Below, piece by piece: positions 18,156 through 27,145 of a DNA stretch of 64,000 bases; position 1 is the first letter of the stretch, and each line of letters starts with the position of its first letter. Position numbers and translations under genes: made by a program. The notes below the pieces were generated by a model. It saw only the letters and a list, made by a program, of their open reading frames with translations, searched no databases and was not told where the DNA came from. This stretch comes from Streptomyces cinnabarinus (lineage in GTDB: Bacteria > Actinomycetota > Actinomycetes > Streptomycetales > Streptomycetaceae): NCBI RefSeq assembly GCF_027270315.1, contig NZ_CP114413.1:5456001-5520000 (forward strand), given 5' to 3'.

Positions 18156-19055
18156 ATGGACATGGCCACGGGGCAGGACCCGTATCTCGAACACCGCCGG
18201 CTGCTGTTCGCGACCGCCTACCGCATGCTGGGCAGCGTCGCCGACGCCGAGGACGTCCTCCAGGACGCCTGGCTGAGCTGGAGCACCGCGGACCGTTCGA
18301 CGATCCGCCACCCCAGGGCCTATCTGGTGCGCACGGTCACCAACCTCTCCCTGAACCGCCTCACCTCGGCCCGGGCCACCCGCGAGACCTACGTCGGCCC
18401 ATGGCTCCCCGAACCCCTGCTGACCTCGCCCGACATCGCCTCGGAGGCAGAGTTGGCCGACTCCGTCTCGACCGCGATGCTGGTCGTCCTCGAAACCCTC
18501 AGCCCCGTCGAACGCGCCGTCTTCCTGCTCCGCGAGGTCTTCGGCTACTCCCACACCGAGATCGCCGAGGCCCTGGACCGCCCCGAGCCGACGGTCCGCC
18601 AGATCGCCCACCGGGCCCGAGCGCATGTGCAGGCCCGCAGGCCCCGCTTCGACGCCGACCCCGCCCAACGGCAGCAGGTCACCGACCAGTTCCTCGCGGC
18701 ATGCTCGGGCGGCGACCTCAACGCCGTCATGGAACTCCTCGCGCCCGAGGTGACCTCCTGGGCCGACGGCGGCGGCAAGGTCACCGCGGCCCGCCGTCCG
18801 ATGCACGGCGTCGAGAACGTCGCCCGCTGGATGCTGGGCTTCATGGCCAAGCCCGAACTGGCCGCCATGACCATGGAGTCCGCCGTCATCAACGGCGAAC
18901 TCGGCATCCTGGCCAAGCTCGACGGGCAGACCATCGGCGCCCTGACCTACGACGTCGCCGACGGCCGCATGCACAACCTGCGGTTCCAGGTGAACCCCGA
19001 CAAGCTCGGCGGACTGACCCCGGACAACGGCCTGACGCTTCCCGGAGTGCTCTAG
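18156..19055 (+). CDS. ECF41-group RNA polymerase sigma factor with SnoaL-like tail
   Basis: 299 residues. Sigma-2 lies at about 8-75 (ATAYRMLGSVADAEDVLQDAWLSW) and sigma-4 at about 105-160 (LSPVERAVFLLREVFGYSHTEIAEAL). A C-terminal SnoaL/NTF2-like domain carries the two ECF41 signatures, ADGGGK and VNPDKL. In this group the tail replaces a separate anti-sigma factor and modulates activity. Start: I prefer ATG 18156 (GGGAG upstream, MDMATGQDPYLEHRRLLF). An in-frame ATG at 18078 that overlaps the oxidoreductase stop would add 26 residues unlike the family. Its 3' end overlaps the convergent gene by 4 bp (CTAG). Confidence 0.9.
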   Translation: MDMATGQDPYLEHRRLLFATAYRMLGSVADAEDVLQDAWLSWSTADRSTIRHPRAYLVRTVTNLSLNRLTSARATRETYVGPWLPEPLLTSPDIASEAELADSVSTAMLVVLETLSPVERAVFLLREVFGYSHTEIAEALDRPEPTVRQIAHRARAHVQARRPRFDADPAQRQQVTDQFLAACSGGDLNAVMELLAPEVTSWADGGGKVTAARRPMHGVENVARWMLGFMAKPELAAMTMESAVINGELGILAKLDGQTIGALTYDVADGRMHNLRFQVNPDKLGGLTPDNGLTLPGVL

Positions 19056-19798
19056 ACGCTCTGCAACTCGTCCTGGAGCTTGTCGATGTCGACCGTGTCG
19101 TCCGCCGACGGAGTCCGTGACGGCACCGGCTCGTCGTACTCGGAGAACCTCAGCCGCACATCGATGTCCTCGCCGCGCTGGCCGGCCTCGACCAGCAGGT
19201 GCGGCGAGTCGGCGGTGACGTAGAGCGTGGTCCGCGCGCCGTCCACCTCGCCGGTGAGCGGGATGACGTCCACGCCGCCCCGGGTGGTCTCCTCGCCCTT
19301 CTTCAACGAGGTCGTCCCGGGCGAGGAGCCGGAGTCGACGTCCCGCTGGAAGTTGCTCAGATCGCAGGTGTCGGCCATGCCCTTGAGCAGCGCGTCGTCC
19401 GTGGAGCCGTGGATGTAGCGGTCCTCGAACAACTCGGCCACCGCGTCGCCCTCACCGCCCGGCACCTGCGCCTTCCAGAACGCGGTGTCCGGCTTCATCC
19501 ACACCTCGTCGCCCCGTTTGACGATCTCGACGCTGCCGCCGTCCGAGCCCATCTCCATCGTCCCGACGCAGTTCCCGGACCGGTCCAGGGACAGCTCCAT
19601 CGACGTCGGCTGGGTCCGGCTCGTCTCCGTGCCCGCGCTGCGGTCCGTCAGCTTCAGATGGACCGACTTGGCGTCGAGGAGGTTGGACTCCGCCTCCTCG
19701 GCGAGCTCCTGCGCGGTGGGATCGTCGACCGCTGCCGCCGTCGGTGCCAGCAACAGCGTCGCGCCCACCGCGGCCGAGATCAGCGCCCTGACGGCCAT
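19052..19798 (-). CDS. Exported LppX/LprG-like protein
   Basis: 248 residues with a signal peptide (MAVRALISAAVGATLLLAPTAAA) but no lipobox cysteine, so it is probably secreted rather than lipid-anchored. The mature part resembles the LolA/LppX-like beta-sheet exported proteins of actinomycetes (KSVHLKLTDRS, VEIVKRGDEVWMKPD, FWKAQVPGG, DVIPLTGEVDG, RLRFSEYDEPV). It may bind a lipid or polymer; this is inference. Start: ATG 19798 with a strong GGAGGTGA site. Its stop overlaps the ECF41 gene stop through a shared CTAG. Confidence 0.7.
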   Translation of the reverse strand: MAVRALISAAVGATLLLAPTAAAVDDPTAQELAEEAESNLLDAKSVHLKLTDRSAGTETSRTQPTSMELSLDRSGNCVGTMEMGSDGGSVEIVKRGDEVWMKPDTAFWKAQVPGGEGDAVAELFEDRYIHGSTDDALLKGMADTCDLSNFQRDVDSGSSPGTTSLKKGEETTRGGVDVIPLTGEVDGARTTLYVTADSPHLLVEAGQRGEDIDVRLRFSEYDEPVPSRTPSADDTVDIDKLQDELQSV

Positions 19799-20017
19799 CG
19801 GCGTCACCTCCGTGGTGCACGGCCTGGTGCGCGGCCTGGCGCGCATCACTCCCCAGGTTACGTTTTGCCCTATTTGCCCGCATGTTCAGTGACGCCGCCC
19901 ACTTTCGGCCCCGAAACGCGCATGCATCCGGGGGCCCCGGGCAGGCGGACGCGGTCCCCGAAGGTGACACCCGTGTGACTCAGGGGAACGGAACAGGAAC
20001 GGAAGGCAATACCGATC

Positions 20018-21517
20018 ATGGCAAGGCAGCACGAACGACGGACGATCCATGTCGACGGCGAGTGGCGGGACGCGATCTCCGGAGCCACCCGAGACATCAT
20101 CGACCCAGCGGACGCCCGGCCCTTCGCCGTGGTCGCCGAGGGCGACGAGAAGGACACCGACCTGGCGGTCGAGGCCGCCCGCCGCGCATTCGACCAGGGC
20201 GACTGGCCGCACACCCCGGTCGCCGAGCGCGCCGCCCTGCTGCGCCGCGTCGCCGACCTCCTGGTGCGCGACCGCGAGGAACTCGGCCTGCTGGAGAGCC
20301 GCGACGCGGGCAAGACCCTGGAGGAGGGCCGCGTCGACATCGACTGTGTCGCCGACGCCTTCCGCTACTTCGCCGGCCTTGTCGCCGCCGAGGCCCCGGG
20401 CCGGGTGGTGGACGCGGGCTCGCCCGACATCCACAGCGTCGTCGTGCACGAGCCGGTCGGCGTCTGCGCCCTGATCACCCCCTGGAACTACCCCCTCCTC
20501 CAGGCCAGTTGGAAGATCGCCCCCGCGCTCGCCGCCGGCAACACCTTCGTCGTCAAGCCGAGCGAGATCACCCCGCTGACCACGATCGCCCTGATCGACC
20601 TGCTGGCCGAGGCGGGCCTGCCGTCCGGCGTCGCGGGCATCGTCACCGGGCCCGGTCACTCGGTCGGCGCCCGGCTCGCCGAGCACCCCGACGTCGACCT
20701 CGTCTCCTTCACCGGCGGCCTGGTCAGCGGCATCAAGGTCGCCCAGGCGGCGGCCCCTTCGGTGAAGAAGGTCGCCCTCGAACTCGGCGGCAAGAACCCC
20801 AACATCGTCTTCGCCGACGCCTGCGCCAGCGCGGAGGGCTTCGACACCGCCGTCGACCAGGCCCTCAACGCGGCCTTCATCCACAGCGGCCAGGTCTGCT
20901 CGGCCGGCTCCCGCCTGATCGTCGAGGAGCCGATCCGCGAGCGCTTCGTCGCCGAACTCGCCCACCGGGCCGGGCAGATCCGCCTCGGCCGCGGCACCGG
21001 CACCGGCGTGGAGTGCGGCCCGCTCGTCTCCGAGCAGCAGCGCGCGAAGACCGAGTCCTACGTCGCCTCCGCGCTGGCCGAAGGCGCCGTCCTGCGCACC
21101 GGCGGCAAGCGCCCCGAGGGCCTGGGCGACGGCTACTTCTACGAGCCGACCGTCCTCGACGCCTGCCACCGCGAGATGAAGGTCGTACGCGAGGAGGTCT
21201 TCGGCCCCGTCCTCACCGTCGAGACCTTCCGCACCGAGGACGAGGCTGTCGCGCTCGCCAATGACACCGAGTACGGCCTGGCGGGCGCCGTCTGGACCGC
21301 CGACGCCGGACGCGCCCGCCGGGTGGCCGGCCGGCTGCGCCACGGCACCGTCTGGATCAACGACTTCCACCCCTACCTCCCCCAGGCGGAGTGGGGCGGC
21401 TTCGGCAAGAGCGGCGTCGGCCGCGAGCTGGGCCAGGCCGGACTCGCCGAGTACCGCGAGAGCAAGCACGTCTACCAGAACCTCGCGCCGAAGCCGGTCC
21501 GCTGGTTCGCCGGCTGA
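20018..21517 (+). CDS. betB: Betaine-aldehyde dehydrogenase
   Basis: 499-residue NAD(P)-dependent aldehyde dehydrogenase. The cofactor/oxyanion segment is PWNYPLLQ, the general base is Glu255 (LELGGKNP), the catalytic nucleophile is Cys294 (GQVCSAGSR), and EEVFGPV lies near the C-terminus. As the first gene of an operon with a choline dehydrogenase and a betaine-type ABC transporter, the substrate is almost certainly betaine aldehyde, giving the osmoprotectant glycine betaine. Start: ATG 20018, with GGAACGGAAGG upstream. 40 bp separate it from betA. No regulator gene (such as betI) is adjacent. Confidence 0.92.
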   Translation: MARQHERRTIHVDGEWRDAISGATRDIIDPADARPFAVVAEGDEKDTDLAVEAARRAFDQGDWPHTPVAERAALLRRVADLLVRDREELGLLESRDAGKTLEEGRVDIDCVADAFRYFAGLVAAEAPGRVVDAGSPDIHSVVVHEPVGVCALITPWNYPLLQASWKIAPALAAGNTFVVKPSEITPLTTIALIDLLAEAGLPSGVAGIVTGPGHSVGARLAEHPDVDLVSFTGGLVSGIKVAQAAAPSVKKVALELGGKNPNIVFADACASAEGFDTAVDQALNAAFIHSGQVCSAGSRLIVEEPIRERFVAELAHRAGQIRLGRGTGTGVECGPLVSEQQRAKTESYVASALAEGAVLRTGGKRPEGLGDGYFYEPTVLDACHREMKVVREEVFGPVLTVETFRTEDEAVALANDTEYGLAGAVWTADAGRARRVAGRLRHGTVWINDFHPYLPQAEWGGFGKSGVGRELGQAGLAEYRESKHVYQNLAPKPVRWFAG

Positions 21518-21557
21518 ACTCACCCGCCCTCCCCGCATCTTCTGGAGCACCGACCCC

Positions 21558-23087
21558 ATGCCTGAGAACACCCATGTCTACGACTACGTCGTCATCGGCG
21601 GCGGCACCGCCGGCTCCGTCATCGCCTCCCGGCTGACCGAGAACCCCGATGTCAGCGTCGCCGTCATCGAGGGCGGCCCGAGCGACGTCGGCCGCGACGA
21701 CGTACTGACCCTGCGCCGCTGGATGGGCCTGCTCGGCGGCGAACTGGACTACGACTACCCCACCACCGAACAGCCCCGCGGCAACTCCCACATCCGGCAC
21801 AGCCGCGCCCGTGTCCTCGGCGGCTGCTCCTCGCACAACACCCTCATCGCCTTCAAGCCGCTGCCGTCCGACTGGGACGAGTGGGAGGCGGCCGGTGCCA
21901 GGGGCTGGGGCGCGGTGCCGATGGAGGCGTACTACGCCCGGCTGCTGAACAACATCGTCCCGGTCGACGAGAAGGACCGGAACGCCATCGCCCGGGACTT
22001 CGTCGACGCCGCGCAGAAGGCGCTCGACGTGCCGCGCGTGGAGGGCTTCAACCAGAAGCCGTTCACCGAGGGCGCCGGCTTCTTCGACCTTGCCTATCAC
22101 CCGGAGAACAACAAGCGGTCCTCCGCCTCGGTGGCCTATCTGCACCCGGTGATGGACGAGCGCCCGAACCTCACGATCCTGCTGGAGACCTGGGCGCACA
22201 AACTGGAGCTGAACGGCACCCGCGCCGAAGGGGTCCACGTACGCGCCAAGGACGGCGCGGAGTTCCTGGTCCAGGCCCGCAACGAGGTGCTGCTGTGCGC
22301 GGGCGCCGTCGACTCGCCCCGGCTGCTGCTGCACTCCGGCATCGGCCCCCGCGAGGACCTGGAGGCGCTCGGCATCCCCGTCGCCCTCGACCTGCCGGGC
22401 GTCGGCGAGAACCTCCTCGACCACCCCGAGTCGGTGATCGTCTGGGAGACGAACGGCCCCATCCCCGAGAACTCCGCGATGGACTCCGACGCGGGCCTGT
22501 TCGTCCGCCGCGACCCCGAACACGCGGGCCCGGACCTGATGTTCCACTTCTACCAGATCCCCTTCACCGACAACCCGGAGCGACTGGGCTACGAACGCCC
22601 GGAGTTCGGCGTCTCGATGACCCCCAACATCCCCAAGCCGAAGTCCCGCGGCCGCCTGTACCTGACCAGCCCGGACCCCTCGGTCAAGCCCGCCCTGGAC
22701 TTCCGGTACTTCACCGATGAGGACGACTACGACGGGCGGACGCTGGTCGACGGCATCCGCATCGCCCGCGAGATCGCCAAGGCCGAGCCACTGGCGGGCT
22801 GGCTCAAGCGGGAGGTGTGCCCGGGGCCGGAGGTCGTGGGCGACGCCGAGCTGAGCGAGTACGCCCGCAAGGTCGCGCACACCGTGTACCACCCGGCGGG
22901 CACCTGCCGCATGGGCGCGCAGGACGACGAACTCGCTGTGGTGGACCCCCAGTTGCGGATCCGCGGCCTGGACGGCATCCGTATCGCGGACGCCTCCGTC
23001 TTCCCGACCATGACGGCGGTGAACCCGATGATCGGCGTGCTCATGGTCGGGGAACGAGCCGTCGACCTGATCGGTGGTGATGCGTGA
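21558..23087 (+). CDS. betA: Choline dehydrogenase (GMC family)
   Basis: 509-residue FAD-dependent GMC oxidoreductase. The N-terminal ADP-binding motif is GGGTAGSVIASRL. The first GMC signature follows (RARVLGGCSSHNT), then the second (GAVDSPRLLLHSGIGP), and the C-terminal active-site region HPAGTCRMG and MTAVNPMIGV. It would oxidise choline to betaine aldehyde (and possibly further), feeding BetB. Start: ATG 21558. The stop overlaps the next start (TGATG). Confidence 0.9.
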   Translation: MPENTHVYDYVVIGGGTAGSVIASRLTENPDVSVAVIEGGPSDVGRDDVLTLRRWMGLLGGELDYDYPTTEQPRGNSHIRHSRARVLGGCSSHNTLIAFKPLPSDWDEWEAAGARGWGAVPMEAYYARLLNNIVPVDEKDRNAIARDFVDAAQKALDVPRVEGFNQKPFTEGAGFFDLAYHPENNKRSSASVAYLHPVMDERPNLTILLETWAHKLELNGTRAEGVHVRAKDGAEFLVQARNEVLLCAGAVDSPRLLLHSGIGPREDLEALGIPVALDLPGVGENLLDHPESVIVWETNGPIPENSAMDSDAGLFVRRDPEHAGPDLMFHFYQIPFTDNPERLGYERPEFGVSMTPNIPKPKSRGRLYLTSPDPSVKPALDFRYFTDEDDYDGRTLVDGIRIAREIAKAEPLAGWLKREVCPGPEVVGDAELSEYARKVAHTVYHPAGTCRMGAQDDELAVVDPQLRIRGLDGIRIADASVFPTMTAVNPMIGVLMVGERAVDLIGGDA

Positions 23088-24253
23088 TGAGTACTCCCGT
23101 GTTCTCCGTGAACGGCCTGTGGAAGGTCTTCGGCCCCAAGGCGTCCAGAGTCCCCACCACCCCCGAACTCGCGGCCCTCCCGCCCGCCGACCTGCGCGCC
23201 CGCACCGGCTGCACGGCCGCGGTCAGGGACGTGTCCTTCGACGTCCGCAAGGGCGAGGTCTTCGTCGTGATGGGCCTGTCCGGCTCGGGCAAGTCCACCC
23301 TGGTGCGCTGCCTCACCCGGCTGATCGAGCCGACGTCCGGCACCATCGCCATCGACGGCGAGGACGTCCGCGCGATGGACAAGTCCCGGCTGCGCGAACT
23401 GCGCCGCCACCGCGCCGCGATGGTCTTCCAGCACTTCGGCCTCCTCCCGCACCGCACGGTCCTCGACAACGTCGCCTACGGCCTGGAGATCCAGGGCGTC
23501 GGCCGCTCCGAGCGCCGCAAGCGGGCCGCCGAGGTCGTCGCGAAGGTCGGCCTGGAGGGCATGGAACACCGCAGGCCGAGCCAGCTCTCGGGCGGCCAGC
23601 GCCAACGCGTCGGCCTGGCACGGGCACTGGCCGTCGACCCCGAGGTCCTGCTCTTCGACGAGCCCTTCAGCGCCCTGGACCCGCTGATCCGCCGGGACAT
23701 GCAGGAGGAAGTGGTCCGACTGCACCGCGAGGAGGGCCGCACGATGGTCTTCATCACCCACGACCTGAGCGAGGCCCTCAAGCTGGGCGACCGCATCGCC
23801 CTGATGCGCGACGGCGCGGTCGTCCAACTCGGCACCCCCGAAGAGATCGTCGCCTCCCCGGCCGACGACTACGTCCGCGAATTCATCCGCGACGTCCCCC
23901 GCGAACAGGTCATCACCGTCCGCACGGCGATGCGCCCCGCCACGACGGACGAAGCGGGCAACGGCCCCGCGATCCCCCCGACCGCGACGGTCTCGGAGGC
24001 CATCGAGGCAGTGGCCCGAGCGGGCGCACCGGCCCGGGTCGTGGACGAGGGCCGGTGCCTGGGCGTGGTGGACTCGGCGGCGCTGCTGGGCGTCATCGCG
24101 AACGTGACTGACACGGCGGGCGCGGCCGACGCGGCCGACATAGCTGCGGGCAGTCGTGCCGCTGAGGCGGCGCCCGTCCCCGAACAAGGCGCACCCGCCG
24201 AGCGCGGGGAAGCGGCCCCACCCACCGCCGACACCAGCGAGGAGCTGGTGTGA
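23087..24253 (+). CDS. Betaine/proline ABC transporter ATPase (OpuAA/ProV type)
   Basis: 388 residues. Walker A GLSGSGKST (63-71), signature LSGGQRQRVGLARAL, Walker B VLLFDEPFSALD, and H-loop ITHDLSEAL. The long N-terminal extension before the core and the C-terminal region with one recognisable CBS-like repeat (TVSEAIEAVARAG, CLGVVDSAALLGVI) are typical of osmoregulated OpuA/ProV ATPases, in which CBS modules sense ionic strength. An Ala/Glu-rich tail ends the protein. I take the ATG at 23087, overlapping the betA stop; a GTG lies one codon before it. Confidence 0.92.
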   Translation: MSTPVFSVNGLWKVFGPKASRVPTTPELAALPPADLRARTGCTAAVRDVSFDVRKGEVFVVMGLSGSGKSTLVRCLTRLIEPTSGTIAIDGEDVRAMDKSRLRELRRHRAAMVFQHFGLLPHRTVLDNVAYGLEIQGVGRSERRKRAAEVVAKVGLEGMEHRRPSQLSGGQRQRVGLARALAVDPEVLLFDEPFSALDPLIRRDMQEEVVRLHREEGRTMVFITHDLSEALKLGDRIALMRDGAVVQLGTPEEIVASPADDYVREFIRDVPREQVITVRTAMRPATTDEAGNGPAIPPTATVSEAIEAVARAGAPARVVDEGRCLGVVDSAALLGVIANVTDTAGAADAADIAAGSRAAEAAPVPEQGAPAERGEAAPPTADTSEELV

Positions 24254-26187
24254 TGGCCACCGTCACAGCAGCCGCCCCGCGCGCGGCGATCCCTGGCCTG
24301 CTGAAGGCCGCCGCCGGACGCAAACTCCTCGTACTGGCCCTCGCCGCCGCAGTCCTCGTCCCCCTCGCCCACGCCCGCTGGGCCAGCGGCGCCTGGCCGA
24401 CCGCCCTCACCGTCGACCTCACCACCCCCCTCACCGACACCAGCACCTGGATCATCGACAACCGGGACAGCCACCCCCTGTTCCTGTACTTCCTCGGCCA
24501 CGTCAGCAACGCGGTCGTCCTCGCCGTACGCGCCGTCTACCTGCTCCTCCTCGCCGCGGGCTGGGCCGGCACCACCGCCTTCGCCGCCCTGGTCGCCTGG
24601 CGCGTGGCCGGAGCGAGGCTCGCCCTCGGCACCGCCGCCGCCTTCCTGACCTGCGGCGCCCTCGGCATGTGGGTCCCGACCACTCAGACCCTCGCCCTGA
24701 TGGTGGTCGCCGTCCTCGCCTCGGTCGCGGTCGGCGCGCTCCTGGGCCTCGCCGCGGGCCTCTCCGACCGCCTGGACCGAGCCCTGCGCCCGGTCCTGGA
24801 CACCATGCAGGTCCTCCCCGCCTTCGCCTACCTCCTCCCGGTCGTCCTGATCTTCGGCATCGGCGTCCCCGCCGCCGTCCTGGCCACCGTCGTCTACGCC
24901 GCCCCGCCCATGGCCCGCCTCACCGCCCTGGGCCTGCGCGGCGCCGACAAGGAGGTCCTGGAGGCGGTGGACTCCCTCGGCGCCACCGCCCGCCAGCGGC
25001 TGCTCACCGCCCGGATCCCACTGGCCCGCAAGGAACTCCTCCTCGGCGTCAACCAGACGATCATGATGGCCCTCTCCATGGCCGTCATCGCCTCGGTCAT
25101 CGGCGCCGGCGGCCTCGGTGACCGCGTCTACCAGGCGCTCGCCTCGGTCGACGTGGGCGCGGCCCTGGCGGCCGGTATCCCGATCGTGCTGCTGGCGGTC
25201 GTCCTGGACCGCGTCACCGCCGCCGCGGGCGCCGGGACGGAGCGCACCGGCCGCACCGGCCGTGCGGGCTGGGCGTACACCCTGGTCGCCGCCCTCGCCG
25301 TAGCCATGGCCGGACGTCTCATGAACCGGCTCGACTGGCCCGACGCCTGGGTGCTGAACATCGCCGAGCCGGTCAACCGGGCCGTCGACTGGATGACCGC
25401 CCACCTCTACTCCGGCGTCCCCGTCATCGGCGGCACCGCCGAGTGGGCCGGCCACTTCACCACCTGGGTCCTGGACCCGGTACGCGACGGCCTGCAGTGG
25501 CTGCCCTGGTGGGCCGTACTGCTGGTGGTCGCCGCCCTCGCCTGGCTGATCGGCACCTGGCGCACCGCGCTCACCGCGACCCTGGCCATGGCCGCGATCG
25601 GCGTCCTCGGCGTGTGGGAGCCGTCCCTGGACACCCTGTCCCAGGTCCTCGCGGCCGTCGCCGTCACCCTGGTCCTGGGCTTCGCGACCGGTATCGCCGC
25701 GGCCCGCAGCGACCGCGTGGAGCGTCTGCTGCGCCCGGTGCTGGACGTCTTCCAGACGATGCCGCAGTTCGTGTACCTGATCCCGGTCGTCGCCCTGTTC
25801 GGCGTCGGCCGCGCTCCCGCGGTCGCCGCGGCCGTCGTCTACGCGCTGCCCGCCGTCGTCCGCATCACCGCACAGGGCCTGCGCCAGGTCGACCCCGCAG
25901 CCCTGGAGTCGGCCCGCTCGCTCGGCGCCACCCCCGCCCAGCAGCTGTGGCAGGTCCAGCTCCCGCTCGCCCGCCGCTCCCTGCTGCTCGCCGTCAACCA
26001 GGGCGTGGTCCTGGTCCTCGCCGTCGTGATCATCGGCGGCCTGGTCGGCGGCGGCGCGCTCGGCTACGACGTCGTCTTCGGCCTTGCCCAGGGCGACCTG
26101 GCGACCGGCCTCGTCGCGGGCGCCGCGATCGTCTGCCTGGGGCTGATGCTCGACCGGGTCACCCAGCCGACCCGGAAGGGAGCGTGA
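24253..26187 (+). CDS. Duplicated betaine ABC permease (two ProW domains in one chain)
   Basis: 644 residues, about twice a normal ProW. Two complete permease domains lie in tandem, each with its own EAA-type cytoplasmic loop: ESLGA-like EAVDSLGATARQRLLTARIPLARK in the first and ESARSLGATPAQQLWQVQLPLARR in the second. Each is followed by VNQ and a glycine-rich helix (IGAGGLG; VGGGALG). One chain could therefore form the whole membrane channel. Start: ATG 24253 overlapping the ATPase stop (TGATG). The substrate-binding lipoprotein follows 2 bp later. Confidence 0.9.
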   Translation: MATVTAAAPRAAIPGLLKAAAGRKLLVLALAAAVLVPLAHARWASGAWPTALTVDLTTPLTDTSTWIIDNRDSHPLFLYFLGHVSNAVVLAVRAVYLLLLAAGWAGTTAFAALVAWRVAGARLALGTAAAFLTCGALGMWVPTTQTLALMVVAVLASVAVGALLGLAAGLSDRLDRALRPVLDTMQVLPAFAYLLPVVLIFGIGVPAAVLATVVYAAPPMARLTALGLRGADKEVLEAVDSLGATARQRLLTARIPLARKELLLGVNQTIMMALSMAVIASVIGAGGLGDRVYQALASVDVGAALAAGIPIVLLAVVLDRVTAAAGAGTERTGRTGRAGWAYTLVAALAVAMAGRLMNRLDWPDAWVLNIAEPVNRAVDWMTAHLYSGVPVIGGTAEWAGHFTTWVLDPVRDGLQWLPWWAVLLVVAALAWLIGTWRTALTATLAMAAIGVLGVWEPSLDTLSQVLAAVAVTLVLGFATGIAAARSDRVERLLRPVLDVFQTMPQFVYLIPVVALFGVGRAPAVAAAVVYALPAVVRITAQGLRQVDPAALESARSLGATPAQQLWQVQLPLARRSLLLAVNQGVVLVLAVVIIGGLVGGGALGYDVVFGLAQGDLATGLVAGAAIVCLGLMLDRVTQPTRKGA

Positions 26188-26188
26188 C

Positions 26189-27142
26189 ATGCGCATCCGT
26201 ATCGCCACGACAGCCGCTGCTGTCGGTGCGCTGCTGCTCACCGGCTGCGGCGCCGCCGACATGACCAAGCAGGCCTCACCCTTCGCGAACGCCCAGGGCG
26301 CCCGGACCGTCACCCTGTCCACCCAGTCCTGGGTGGGCGCGCAGGCCAACGTGGCCGTCGCCCAGTACCTGCTGGAGCACGAGCTCGGCTACCGCGTCGA
26401 CACCGTCCAGGTCGACGAGGTCCCCGCCTGGGACGCGCTCAGCCAGGGCCGCGTCGACGCCATCCTGGAGGACTGGGGCCACCCCGACCAGGAACAGCGC
26501 TACGTCCAGGACAAGAAGACGATCGTGAACGGCGGCGACCTCGGCGTCACCGGCCACATCGGCTGGTACGTCCCGACGTACTTCGCGAAGCAGCACCCCG
26601 ACGTCACCGACTGGAAGAACCTCAACAAGTACGCCGACCAGCTCCGCACCCCCGAGAGCGGCGGCAAGGGCCAGCTGATGGACGGCTCCCCGTCCTACGT
26701 CACCAACGACAAGGCGCTGGTGAAGAACCTCAACCTGGACTACCAGGTCGTCTTCGCCGGCTCCGAGGCCGCCCAGATCACCCAGATCAAGCAGTTCGCC
26801 AAGGAGAAGAAGCCCTTCCTGACGTACTGGTACGCCCCCCAGTGGCTGTTCAAGAAGGTCCCCCTGACCGAGGTGAAGCTCCCCGCCTACAAGGAGGGTT
26901 GCGACGCGGACCCGGAGAAGGTCGCCTGCGCCTATCCGCACACTCCGCTCCAGAAGTACCTCAACGCCGACTTCGCTCAGGACGGCGGCGACGCCGCGGC
27001 CTTCCTGAAGAAGTTCCGCTGGACGACGGCGGACCAGAACGAGGTCTCCCTGATGATCGCCGACCAGAAGCTGTCCCCGGAGGAGGCGGCGAGGAAGTGG
27101 GTGGACAGCCACGAGTCCACCTGGCGTTCGTGGCTGTCCTGA
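26189..27142 (+). CDS. Glycine-betaine-binding lipoprotein (ProX/OpuAC type)
   Basis: 317 residues. A type II signal peptide ends in lipobox LLTGC, so the mature protein is tethered outside the membrane at that Cys. The OpuAC fold is recognisable, with several aromatic residues that could form the quaternary-ammonium cage (QSWVGAQANVAV, LEDWGHPDQ, HIGWYVPTYF, TYWYAPQWLF). Two further cysteines (EGCDADPEKVACAYPHTP) probably make a disulfide. Last gene of betB-betA-ATPase-permease-binding protein. No hairpin is seen in the 3 bp before the convergent gene. Confidence 0.92.
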   Translation: MRIRIATTAAAVGALLLTGCGAADMTKQASPFANAQGARTVTLSTQSWVGAQANVAVAQYLLEHELGYRVDTVQVDEVPAWDALSQGRVDAILEDWGHPDQEQRYVQDKKTIVNGGDLGVTGHIGWYVPTYFAKQHPDVTDWKNLNKYADQLRTPESGGKGQLMDGSPSYVTNDKALVKNLNLDYQVVFAGSEAAQITQIKQFAKEKKPFLTYWYAPQWLFKKVPLTEVKLPAYKEGCDADPEKVACAYPHTPLQKYLNADFAQDGGDAAAFLKKFRWTTADQNEVSLMIADQKLSPEEAARKWVDSHESTWRSWLS

Positions 27143-27145
27143 CCG

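Noticed and set aside
23869..26349. 826-residue minus-strand open frame opposite the betaine permease
   Set aside because: Asp/Gly/Gln-rich antisense reading of a clear permease gene. Long empty frames are common in DNA this GC-rich.
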